A DNA stretch of 21,620 bases, from NCBI GenBank assembly GCA_003585735.1, contig NQOH01000002.1, positions 56,283 through 77,902 on the forward strand, in the 5' to 3' direction. Below are positions 5,837 to 12,816 of the stretch, piece after piece (the first letter of the stretch is position 1; the number at the start of each line of letters is the position of its first letter). Below the pieces are notes generated by a model, which saw only the letters and a list, made by a program, of their open reading frames with translations, had not been told where the DNA came from and did not search any database. Both the position numbers and the translations under genes were made by a program. Source of the DNA: Gardnerella kenyensis (GTDB lineage: Bacteria > Actinomycetota > Actinomycetes > Actinomycetales > Bifidobacteriaceae).

Positions 5837-7387
5837 TCAGTCGTTCTTCACAGTTTCAGCAACTCGTGGCCACAAGGTGGTGCCCCAGTTCTTGATTGTG
5901 CGCTGGCGAACCAGTGGCAAATCGGAACGGTCATACACTGTACGCCATGGTTCCCAAGCCAAGCCGGTCTTCTCAACAAGCTTGATGCGGAGATTGCGCA
6001 CATTGCCCTTGAACTGAATAGTTGTGTTGAAGTGAGCTGTACGATACTTGCCGTTGCCTTCCCAAGCGCGAGAACGTACGTAAGGAGTGCCGTCAATTTC
6101 GGTGCCGTACTCATCCCAGTAGATGTAGTAGCGAGCTACGTAAGCTCCACGGTGATCCAAAGTCAAGTAGCCGTTGCGGTAGGAAGAAACCTTGGTTTCA
6201 ACGTAATCGCTATTGGTTTGCAAAGTTGCTACTTCGTTATCCTTGACGAAGGAAGTGGTGTAAGCAATTGGAACTGCTGGGCTGGAGGTGCTTAAGTTGG
6301 CGCCTTCCTGGATCAAAGCCTTCAACGTATCGATGTTGCCAGTAACAACCTTGGCTGCACCGTTTGCGCTGCCGCCGAGAATCACAGCAGTTACAGAAGT
6401 GTTCTGCAAAATGCGATGGAACTCGGTGTTTGGCTTGATTTCAACACCCTTGATTGCAGCTTCAACAGCAGCCTGGAAATCGGTGCTCTTGCTGCGAGTG
6501 TCGAACTTTACATACATTGAACGGCCGTAGGCCACATTGGACACATACACTGGTGGGCGCTTGCTGTCAACGCCGCGGTTCTTCAAGTTTTCTGGCGTAG
6601 TGCATGGTGCGAAGAAGTCAGCTGGGCTATCTGGAGCATCAACACTTACGGTGTAGTAAGTCTGCTTGAAGTTTACAATCTGCGTTTGCTTTTCGCCCTT
6701 GTGCACAGCATCGAAATCAATCTTCAGCGGTACACCAATCTTAGCGAAATCAGCACCGAACTTAGCCTTAAGCTGGTTCATGCTTTGTGCGCTTGCAGAA
6801 TCGTACTGCATGCGAGCTGCCACATGATGGCTTGCTGCATACTGAGCGTTCCACTTAGAAACTAAGGTATTTACTGCAGAAGTCACAGAGCTCTTTGTTG
6901 GGTGCTGAACAGTTACAGCACTTTCGCCACCGTGGAAGCCTGGCAAATCAACGCTCAATGTAATTGGAGCGCGGTTTGCGGAAATCAGGCTTGGCATATT
7001 GTCCATCAAATTCTGGTCAGCGCGGAACAAAGCACCTGGGTACACGCGATCATTATTGGCGGAAGTAACCGACAAGTTTGATGTTGTATTGGTGATGTTC
7101 TTCTTTTGATGCTCAACAACTACGAATTCGCCGCCCTTGTCGAAGCTATCGCTGGAGAATTTGTTGTCAAGTTTTTCGCCATGACGGGCGAGAATGTTTG
7201 TTTTATCGTATTGCAAATCCCACAAATAATTGTTCAAAGCATCCTTTTTAGCTGCGCAAGATGGAGCTGCCTCTGGAGACTTTGGTGCAGGAGCGGCCAT
7301 TGCTGGTGCTGCCAATCCCTGTGGAATAATAGTTGCGCCCGCGAGCAACAACATTGCTGCATTACGGTAGAACTTTGTGTTCTTCAT
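5837..7387 (-). CDS. vly: Vaginolysin, cholesterol-dependent pore-forming cytolysin
   Basis: 516 residues, the usual vaginolysin length. Residues 1-32 are a secretion signal (KNTKFYRNA, a hydrophobic core, then a site near AMAAPA). The undecapeptide is at 472-482 (EKTGLAWEPWR), with Pro480 where most family members have Trp and Lys473 in place of Cys. The cholesterol-recognition Thr-Leu pair is T504-L505 (NWGTTLWP). The CD59-binding pattern Y-x-Y-x14-R-S is complete: Y421, Y423, R438, S439. The family assembles into large pores in cholesterol-containing membranes; CD59-dependent members prefer human cells. The ribosome site AAGGA (complement of 7393-7397) lies 5 nt from the ATG. A promoter with TATAAT is visible upstream at 7474-7502 and a hairpin terminator downstream. 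Two sampled lines are 52-55% G+C against 33% in the neighbouring permease. No mobile element flanks it. Confidence 0.97.
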   Translation of the reverse strand: MKNTKFYRNAAMLLLAGATIIPQGLAAPAMAAPAPKSPEAAPSCAAKKDALNNYLWDLQYDKTNILARHGEKLDNKFSSDSFDKGGEFVVVEHQKKNITNTTSNLSVTSANNDRVYPGALFRADQNLMDNMPSLISANRAPITLSVDLPGFHGGESAVTVQHPTKSSVTSAVNTLVSKWNAQYAASHHVAARMQYDSASAQSMNQLKAKFGADFAKIGVPLKIDFDAVHKGEKQTQIVNFKQTYYTVSVDAPDSPADFFAPCTTPENLKNRGVDSKRPPVYVSNVAYGRSMYVKFDTRSKSTDFQAAVEAAIKGVEIKPNTEFHRILQNTSVTAVILGGSANGAAKVVTGNIDTLKALIQEGANLSTSSPAVPIAYTTSFVKDNEVATLQTNSDYVETKVSSYRNGYLTLDHRGAYVARYYIYWDEYGTEIDGTPYVRSRAWEGNGKYRTAHFNTTIQFKGNVRNLRIKLVEKTGLAWEPWRTVYDRSDLPLVRQRTIKNWGTTLWPRVAETVKND

Positions 7388-7904
7388 ATGTGTCCTTCGA
7401 TTTTGTGTTATTTTTCGATTATGGTTTTTAGATTATTTTTTAGCGAGATGCTGCATTTTATGTGCTTCTGTGCATTATATGCTTCACTGCATTTGGTTTC
7501 AGCTCCTCACATCACTTGATTATTACACACTTTTTATTTATGTGTTAGTTGCATAAAATAATTTTTTATTCTTCAAACAAATGTTTAAATAATGTTGAAA
7601 TACCAACACTATTTTGTTACGTCGTTTTTGGGTTTACGGCGTGTTGACATGCACAAAAGTGCGATTTTTGCAATTTTCTACACGTAATAATTTTGTGAAA
7701 ATATGTGCAAAATCTACCTAAAAGTCAGCACTCGCATGTTATAAGAAAATTTTTTGAAAATCTGACATAACTTCTACAAAAATATGAATAAATAAAAATG
7801 TATATAAGATATAAAAAATATTGTGGCAATAATGTATGTAAAGCTTTTATCCACATTACTTTTTTACTATGCGAAGGTCACGTATCACACATATAGTTGA
7901 GGTT
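7388..7904. other. AT-rich divergent intergenic region between vly and gatC
   Basis: About 500 bases with no convincing gene. The left part holds the vly ribosome site, leader and promoter (to 7502). The right part, towards gatC, is very AT-rich. It holds TTGACA at 7644-7649 without a good -10 at the right distance, a short inverted repeat GCAC-AAAA-GTGC at 7651-7662, and one DnaA-box-like TTATCCACA at 7847-7855. I cannot place the gat promoter with confidence. Confidence 0.6.
7474..7502 (-). promoter_or_regulatory. Promoter of vaginolysin (-35 CTGAAA, 17-bp spacer, -10 TATAAT)
   Basis: Read on the minus strand, CTGAAA (complement of 7497-7502) and a consensus TATAAT (complement of 7474-7479) are separated by exactly 17 bp. 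Transcription would start near 7467, giving an untranslated leader of about 80 nt. The -10 lies inside a small inverted repeat, GCAT-TAT-ATGC (7472-7482). The motif TGCATT occurs three times on the plus strand, at 7452, 7471 and 7488. This is a possible regulator site. Confidence 0.65.
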
Positions 7905-8201
7905 ATGCCTACATTCACACGAGAAGAAATCGAGCATCTGGGAGTTTTGTCCCAGATTGCTTTAAGCGACGAAGAAATCAGTCGCTTGCAGGGCGAGTTA
8001 AACGTCATTGCAGAATCTATTAATAAAGTGCAGGAAGTTGCTGGCGAAGATGTGCCACCTACTGCAAATCCAGTGCCTCTGGAAGCTTATTTGCGCCCTG
8101 ATGTGCCTGCTACGCCATTAACTCAGGAAGAAGCGCTTTCTGGCGCTCCTAAGAGTGAGTCTGGCATGTTTGTAGCACCTCGCATTTTGGGGGAGGAGTG
8201 A
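7905..8201 (+). CDS. gatC: Aspartyl/glutamyl-tRNA amidotransferase subunit C
   Basis: 98 residues from the ATG at 7905, the usual GatC size. The protein begins MPTFTREEIEHLGVLSQIAL, the standard GatC N-terminus, and ends with a proline-rich stretch and PRILGEE. GatC is the small belt subunit that stabilises GatA and GatB in the complex converting Glu-tRNA(Gln) and/or Asp-tRNA(Asn) to the amidated forms. An in-frame ATG at 7869 would add 12 residues (MRRSRITHIVEV). I prefer 7905 because the extension is unlike the family and 7905 is preceded by TTGAGG, although the spacing is short. The gene is the first of gatC-gatA-gatB; its stop is 1 nt before the gatA ATG. Confidence 0.9.
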   Translation: MPTFTREEIEHLGVLSQIALSDEEISRLQGELNVIAESINKVQEVAGEDVPPTANPVPLEAYLRPDVPATPLTQEEALSGAPKSESGMFVAPRILGEE

Positions 8202-8202
8202 T

Positions 8203-9744
8203 ATGTCGAATACTCAAGATTTAGTAAAGCTTTCTGCTGCTCAAATGGCAGAAGCTGTAAAAGCTAAAGAAGTTTCTAGCCGTGAGCTTGTTGAAGCTCA
8301 CTTGGCAGTAATCGAATCTGCTGAGCCTGAGATTAAGGCTTTCTTGCATGTTTCTGCAGATATTGCACTCGAGCAAGCAGACGCTTTTGATAAAAAGAAT
8401 GCTAATGGCGAGACTGAAGGATTGCCTGAGCTTGCAGGCGTGCCAATTGCAATTAAGGACATGATTGTTACTAAGGGCATTCCAACAACTGCAGCTTCCA
8501 AGATTCTTGAAGGCTGGGTGCCGCCTTACGACGCTACAGTTATTGAAAAGCTTAAGGCAGCTGGAATGCCAATCTTAGGTAAAACAAATCTCGATGAGTT
8601 TGCTCAAGGTTCTTCAACCGAGCATTCTGCTTACCAAATCACTTGCAATCCTTGGGATACTGAGCGCGTTCCAGGCGGTTCCGGCGGCGGTTCCGCAGCT
8701 GCTGTTGCTGCGTTCGAAGCTCCTATTGCTTTGGGCACAGATACCGGTGGCTCTATTCGCCAGCCTGGTGCTTTAACTGGTACCGTTGGCGCAAAGCCAA
8801 CTTACGGCGGAGTTAGCCGTTTTGGTGCAATCGCCATGGCAAGCTCATTGGATCAGATTGGCCCTGTTTCTCGTACCGTTCTTGATTCTGCGCTTTTGCA
8901 GGAGATTATCGGCGGTAACGATAGGCGCGATTCTACTTCTATTCCAGCACCTGTTCCTCCAATGGCTCAGGCTGCGCGTGAAGGCGCTCGCCGTGATTTG
9001 AAGGGCGTAAAAGTTGGTCTTGTTAAGGAGCTTAGTGGCGATGGCTTCCAGCCAGGCGTTGAAGCTCGTTTTAACGAAGCTGTGCAGTTGCTTAAGGATA
9101 TGGGCGCAGAGGTTACGGAAGTTTCCTGCCCTCACTTCCCTTATTCTTTGGCTGCTTACTACATTATTATGCCTTCCGAAGTAAGCTCCAACTTGGCTCG
9201 TTACGATGGTATGCGTTACGGTTTGCGCGTAATGCCACCGGCTGATAAGCCTCAGACGGCTGCGAATATGATGGCTGCAACTCGCGAAGCTGGCTTCGGA
9301 GACGAAGTTAAGCGTCGTATTATTCTCGGCACTTACGCACTTTCTGCAGGTTATTACGACGCATGGTACGGTTCTGCTCAAAAGGTTCGTACGCTTATTA
9401 TTCGCGATTTTGAAGAAGCGTTTAATAAGGTAGATGTTCTCGTTTCTCCAACAAGCCCGACGACGGCATTTAAGTTTGGCGAAAAGATGAACGATCCTCT
9501 TTCTATGTACATGAATGATATCGCTACGATTCCTGCAAATATGGCTGGCGTTCCAGCTTTGAGCCTTCCAGCAGGCTTAAGCGACGATGGCTTACCTGTT
9601 GGCATTCAGATTATTGCTCCGCAATGCCATGATGAGAAGATGTACAAGCCTGCAGCAGCGTTGGAAGCAGCGCTCGAAGAGCAGTGGGGCGGCCCAATTT
9701 GGAAGTCGCTTAAAGCTGGCTGGCTCGATTCATTGGCTAAGTAG
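8203..9744 (+). CDS. gatA: Aspartyl/glutamyl-tRNA amidotransferase subunit A
   Basis: 513 residues. An amidase-signature enzyme that hydrolyses glutamine and passes ammonia to GatB. The Ser-cisSer-Lys triad is visible: Lys85 (PIAIKDM), Ser160 (VPGGSGGGSAAAVAA, the Gly/Ser-rich signature) and Ser184 (GTDTGGSIRQPG, with Ser184 as nucleophile). These match the spacing K79/S154/S178 known for S. aureus GatA, shifted by six. The C-terminal part has PTSPTTAF and PAGLSDDGLPVGIQIIAP, both standard for GatA. A strong ribosome site (GGGGGAGGAG) lies in the end of gatC, so translation is probably coupled. Length and motifs are complete, with no frameshift. Confidence 0.96.
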   Translation: MSNTQDLVKLSAAQMAEAVKAKEVSSRELVEAHLAVIESAEPEIKAFLHVSADIALEQADAFDKKNANGETEGLPELAGVPIAIKDMIVTKGIPTTAASKILEGWVPPYDATVIEKLKAAGMPILGKTNLDEFAQGSSTEHSAYQITCNPWDTERVPGGSGGGSAAAVAAFEAPIALGTDTGGSIRQPGALTGTVGAKPTYGGVSRFGAIAMASSLDQIGPVSRTVLDSALLQEIIGGNDRRDSTSIPAPVPPMAQAAREGARRDLKGVKVGLVKELSGDGFQPGVEARFNEAVQLLKDMGAEVTEVSCPHFPYSLAAYYIIMPSEVSSNLARYDGMRYGLRVMPPADKPQTAANMMAATREAGFGDEVKRRIILGTYALSAGYYDAWYGSAQKVRTLIIRDFEEAFNKVDVLVSPTSPTTAFKFGEKMNDPLSMYMNDIATIPANMAGVPALSLPAGLSDDGLPVGIQIIAPQCHDEKMYKPAAALEAALEEQWGGPIWKSLKAGWLDSLAK

Positions 9745-9774
9745 TTAAGTAAAGCTTAAGTAAGAAGGATTCTC

Positions 9775-11274
9775 ATGGCTGAAAAACTTATGAAATATGC
9801 CGATGCTGTGGAGCAGTTTGACCCAGTATTCGGTTTGGAAACCCACGTTGAGCTTTGCACTCGCACTAAGCTGTTCTGCCCAGCGGAAGTATCTTTTGGT
9901 GGCGAGCCAAACACTCAGCTAACTCCTGTAAGCCTTGGTTTGCCAGGCTCTTTGCCAGTTGTAAACAAGACTGCAGTTGATTACGCAATTAAGCTCGGTT
10001 TGGCTTTACATTGCGAAATTGCTGAGTGGAGCCAGTTTGCTCGTAAAAACTACTTCTACCCAGATATGCCTCGCGATTACCAGATTTCCCAGTACGACAA
10101 GCCTACTAATGGCAACGGTTACTTGGATGTTGAGCTGGAAGATGGCACTGTGTTCCGTGTGCCGATTGAGCGTGCTCATATTGAGGATGACGCTGGTAAG
10201 AATACTCACGTTGGCGGCGCTGATGGCCGTATTGAAGGCGCAAATCATTCTTTGGTTGATTACAATCGTGCAGGTGTGCCTTTAATTGAGATTGTAACTA
10301 AGCCAATTGAGGGTGCAGGTTCGCGCGCTCCAGAAATTGCAGGCGCTTATATGCGCGCTATTCGTGATATTGTTCGCGCTCTTAACATTTCCCACGCTCG
10401 CATGGAGCAGGGCAATATGCGTGCTGACGTGAACGTTTCGCTTCGTAAAAAGCCGACTGATCCATTTGGTACGCGCTCTGAAACCAAGAATGTGAATACA
10501 TTCCGCGGTATTGAAAAGACGCTGCAATATGAGATTCGTCGTCAGGCTGCTATTTTGAGCGAAGGCGGCGAGATTTTGCAGGAAACCCGTCACTGGGATG
10601 AAGCAAGTCAAACCACTGCTGGCGGTCGAGTAAAGTCGGATGCTGACGATTATCGTTACTTCCCAGATCCTGATTTGGTTATGCTTCACATCACTAAGGA
10701 GCATATTGAGCGCATGAAGGCCGAAATGCCAGAAATGCCTCGTGAGCGCCGTAACCGTTTGCAAAGCGAATGGGGTATTAGCGATCTTGAAATGCGCGAT
10801 ATTTTGAACGCAGATGCTCTTGATTTGGTTGAAGAAACCGTTAAAGCTGGCGCAACTGCAGCGGGCGCTAAGAAGTGGTGGCTTGGTGAGCTTGCTCGCG
10901 AAGCAAACACTCGTGGCGTAACTTTGGAAGAACTACCTATTACTCCAGAAGACGTAGCTGAAGTTGAAAAGCTGATTGCAGACGGCAAGCTTAACGACAA
11001 GCTCGCTAAGCAAACTGTTGCTTGCGTTTTGGCTGGTGAGGGTAAGCCTGATGAAGTTGTTAATAAGCACGGATTTAAGGTTATGAACGACGACGGTGCT
11101 TTGGAAGCTGCTGTTGACGCTGCTCTTGCTGCAGATCCTGAAGTTGCAGAAAAGCTTAAGGCAGGCAATATGAAGCCTATGGGCGCAATTATTGGTGCTG
11201 TTATGCGCGCAACTAAGGGTCAAGCTGACGCTAAGGCTGTTACTAAGATTGTAATGGCAAAAATCAAAGGCTGA
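9775..11274 (+). CDS. gatB: Aspartyl/glutamyl-tRNA amidotransferase subunit B
   Basis: 499 residues, full length. GatB activates the tRNA-bound Glu or Asp with ATP and completes amidation. Conserved blocks are GLETHVELCTRTKLFC at the N-terminus (with Cys residues in the metal-site region), LGLPGSLPVVNK, ARKNYFYPDMPRDYQISQYD, NMRADVNVSLR, and SETKNVNTFRGIEKTLQYE. The C-terminal tRNA-binding region (GatB/YqeY-like) ends with GAIIGAVMRATKGQADAKAV. A ribosome site AGAAGGA precedes the ATG, 30 nt after gatA. The presence of gatCAB suggests that Gln-tRNA and/or Asn-tRNA is made by the indirect route in this organism. Confidence 0.96.
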   Translation: MAEKLMKYADAVEQFDPVFGLETHVELCTRTKLFCPAEVSFGGEPNTQLTPVSLGLPGSLPVVNKTAVDYAIKLGLALHCEIAEWSQFARKNYFYPDMPRDYQISQYDKPTNGNGYLDVELEDGTVFRVPIERAHIEDDAGKNTHVGGADGRIEGANHSLVDYNRAGVPLIEIVTKPIEGAGSRAPEIAGAYMRAIRDIVRALNISHARMEQGNMRADVNVSLRKKPTDPFGTRSETKNVNTFRGIEKTLQYEIRRQAAILSEGGEILQETRHWDEASQTTAGGRVKSDADDYRYFPDPDLVMLHITKEHIERMKAEMPEMPRERRNRLQSEWGISDLEMRDILNADALDLVEETVKAGATAAGAKKWWLGELAREANTRGVTLEELPITPEDVAEVEKLIADGKLNDKLAKQTVACVLAGEGKPDEVVNKHGFKVMNDDGALEAAVDAALAADPEVAEKLKAGNMKPMGAIIGAVMRATKGQADAKAVTKIVMAKIKG

Positions 11275-11330
11275 AATTAAAAAACAAATTGCGCAAACGC
11301 TTTGCTGCAATAACGCAATTGATATTGAAA

Positions 11331-11391
11331 AGTAAGTGCTGCGTGCTTACTACGTGCACAAATTAGTTTGTTACATGTAGTAAGTACGCAG
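11331..11391 (+). promoter_or_regulatory. Overlapping alternative hairpins downstream of gatB
   Basis: An 18-bp stem with two G-U pairs joins 11339-11356 to 11374-11391. It is capped by a small 5-bp hairpin, ACAAA-TTAG-TTTGT (11358-11371). A second, shorter hairpin (11331-11339 with 11343-11351, 9 bp with two G-U pairs) uses the left arm of the long stem, so the two cannot form together. No strong T tract follows either. It may be a gatB terminator, an RNA processing site, or an attenuator in the leader of the acetyltransferase gene. Confidence 0.6.
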
Positions 11392-11481
11392 AATTTACTA
11401 TTTGCTTCATAGCGCGCTTTATAGTTTGTGGATTATCATATATTATGCTGATGGCCTTAATTTAGAGGTAAAAACAAGTAG

Positions 11482-12414
11482 GTGAGTATGCAACAAACCA
11501 ATGACGGTGTGAACAACTCTCGCGAGTTAGCAAAATCTATAGTAATTCCTCCGATTCGTGGAGAAATGGCAAAACTGCGTCCTGCAACGTGCGATGATTT
11601 GCTAAGAATGGACGAATTGTGTGCATTTGACGGCGCTGCAGTAATCACAGGCAAGGATTCTCAGTCAGAGCGAGCAATGGTTCATGCGTGGGTTGAACGT
11701 TCTGTTCAGTGGTCGCATGATGGTTTTTCCGCTCAAAATGCATCTGAATTGTGTAAATTTGCTAGCGATGCACAGTCTCGCCCTACAATTGCGTGGGCTA
11801 TTGTTCCTGATGTTTTAGACGATGTTAAGAATACTGATGGCGCAATTATCGGCATGATTTTTCTTATCGATATTGATGGATGGTCTCGCTCTGCGCGTAT
11901 TCAGGTTGTGCTTGGTAAAGATTATCGCGGCCGCGGCTATTCTCGTGACGCAATGCCTCGAGTGATGACATACGGTTTTGCTTCTGAGCCTGCAGGTCTT
12001 GGATTGCATCGCATTTGGGTTGGCGTTCCTGCCACTAATGCTCGTTCGCTTTCTGTGTACCAGTCTCTTGGATTTATGCAAACTGGCACAGCTCGCGATG
12101 CTCTTTGGGATGCCGAGCATCAAAAATATCAAGATTTTATAGTTATGGATACGATTGTGGACGAGTACGATGCTATTCGTTCGCTTGATGCTTTTGGATT
12201 GCACGTTATTGAAGAAAATCCCGGTGTGGCTGAGGCATTAAGTGCGCACGAACATTCTGTGGCTATACCTGTGCATCATGATAATCTTGATGAATCATGG
12301 CCGTATAATTCTAATAATGCAGAAAGCTCGTCTTCAAAGCGAGCATGGTGGCGTATTATAGGTCGCGGCCGCAAGCGTAACACTAATAACACCAGTACGG
12401 AAGGGAAGCAATGA
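11482..12414 (+). CDS. GNAT-family N-acetyltransferase (RimJ/RimL-like)
   Basis: 310 residues. A GNAT domain spans roughly residues 25-215. The acetyl-CoA loop is YRGRGYSRDAM (motif A, Q/R-x-x-G-x-G type), followed by LGLHRIWVGVPATNARSLSVYQSLGF, the RimJ/RimL-like motif B region. A polar C-terminal tail of about 90 residues, ending in an Arg/Lys/Asn-rich stretch (RGRKRNTNN), is not part of the GNAT fold. Such enzymes acetylate protein N-termini, ribosomal proteins or small amines; the substrate cannot be predicted. The start is uncertain: GTG 11482 or ATG 11488 (two codons later), both with a weakly placed AGAGG at 11464-11468. The stop overlaps the DUF2469 gene by 4 nt (ATGA), so the two are coupled. 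Confidence 0.85.
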   Translation: MSMQQTNDGVNNSRELAKSIVIPPIRGEMAKLRPATCDDLLRMDELCAFDGAAVITGKDSQSERAMVHAWVERSVQWSHDGFSAQNASELCKFASDAQSRPTIAWAIVPDVLDDVKNTDGAIIGMIFLIDIDGWSRSARIQVVLGKDYRGRGYSRDAMPRVMTYGFASEPAGLGLHRIWVGVPATNARSLSVYQSLGFMQTGTARDALWDAEHQKYQDFIVMDTIVDEYDAIRSLDAFGLHVIEENPGVAEALSAHEHSVAIPVHHDNLDESWPYNSNNAESSSSKRAWWRIIGRGRKRNTNNTSTEGKQ

Positions 12415-12725
12415 GCGCCGAAGATCTCGACAACTATGAAACTGATGCTGAACTTGCGTTATACAAAGAATATCGTGATGTTATTAAGCTTTTTACTTAT
12501 GTCGTGGAAACAGAGCGACGATTTTATTTAGCTAATAAAGTCGATTTTAATGTTCGCTCTGCTGGCCAAGACGTGTATTTTGATGTGCAACTTACTGACG
12601 CTTGGGTATGGGACGTGTACCGGCCTTCGCGTTTTGTTAAAAATGTTCGCATCGTAACTTTTAAGGATGTAAATGTTGAAGAAGTACAGAAAACAGACAT
12701 TGACATTCCTGAATCTATCGCGTGA
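12411..12725 (+). CDS. DUF2469 family protein (actinobacterial, function unknown)
   Basis: 104 residues, typical of the family. The sequence contains the hallmark blocks MSAEDLDNYETDAELALYKE, FTYVVETERRFYLAN, DAWVWDVYRPSRFVKNVRIVTFKDVNVEE. This small acidic protein is widely conserved in Actinobacteria, often near rnhB and trmD-type genes, and has no established function. It starts inside the stop of the GNAT gene with a good ribosome site (GGAAGGG, about 8 nt before the ATG). It is complete and unbroken. Confidence 0.92.
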   Translation: MSAEDLDNYETDAELALYKEYRDVIKLFTYVVETERRFYLANKVDFNVRSAGQDVYFDVQLTDAWVWDVYRPSRFVKNVRIVTFKDVNVEEVQKTDIDIPESIA

Positions 12726-12816
12726 TGCGCGTATGCTCAATAAAGATATATAGAAATTTTACTAAGCACTCAACTGTGTTTTTGTAAAAATTGATGTATT
12801 TAGGTATGGAGGACAA

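Noticed and set aside
6032..6530. Plus-strand open frames inside the vaginolysin gene
   Set aside because: They are shadows of the strongly supported minus-strand toxin gene, with no independent start signals.
7644..7672. TTGACA at 7644 as a plus-strand promoter for gatC
   Set aside because: The hexamer 17 bases downstream (TTTGCA) is not a believable -10, and gatC starts more than 200 bases away.
7847..7855. Consensus DnaA box TTATCCACA, suggesting an origin
   Set aside because: Only one clear box was seen, and there is no dnaA, dnaN or clustered boxes. A single site occurs by chance in AT-rich DNA.
7869..7904. Longer GatC start at ATG 7869
   Set aside because: The added residues are unlike GatC proteins and no ribosome site precedes this ATG.
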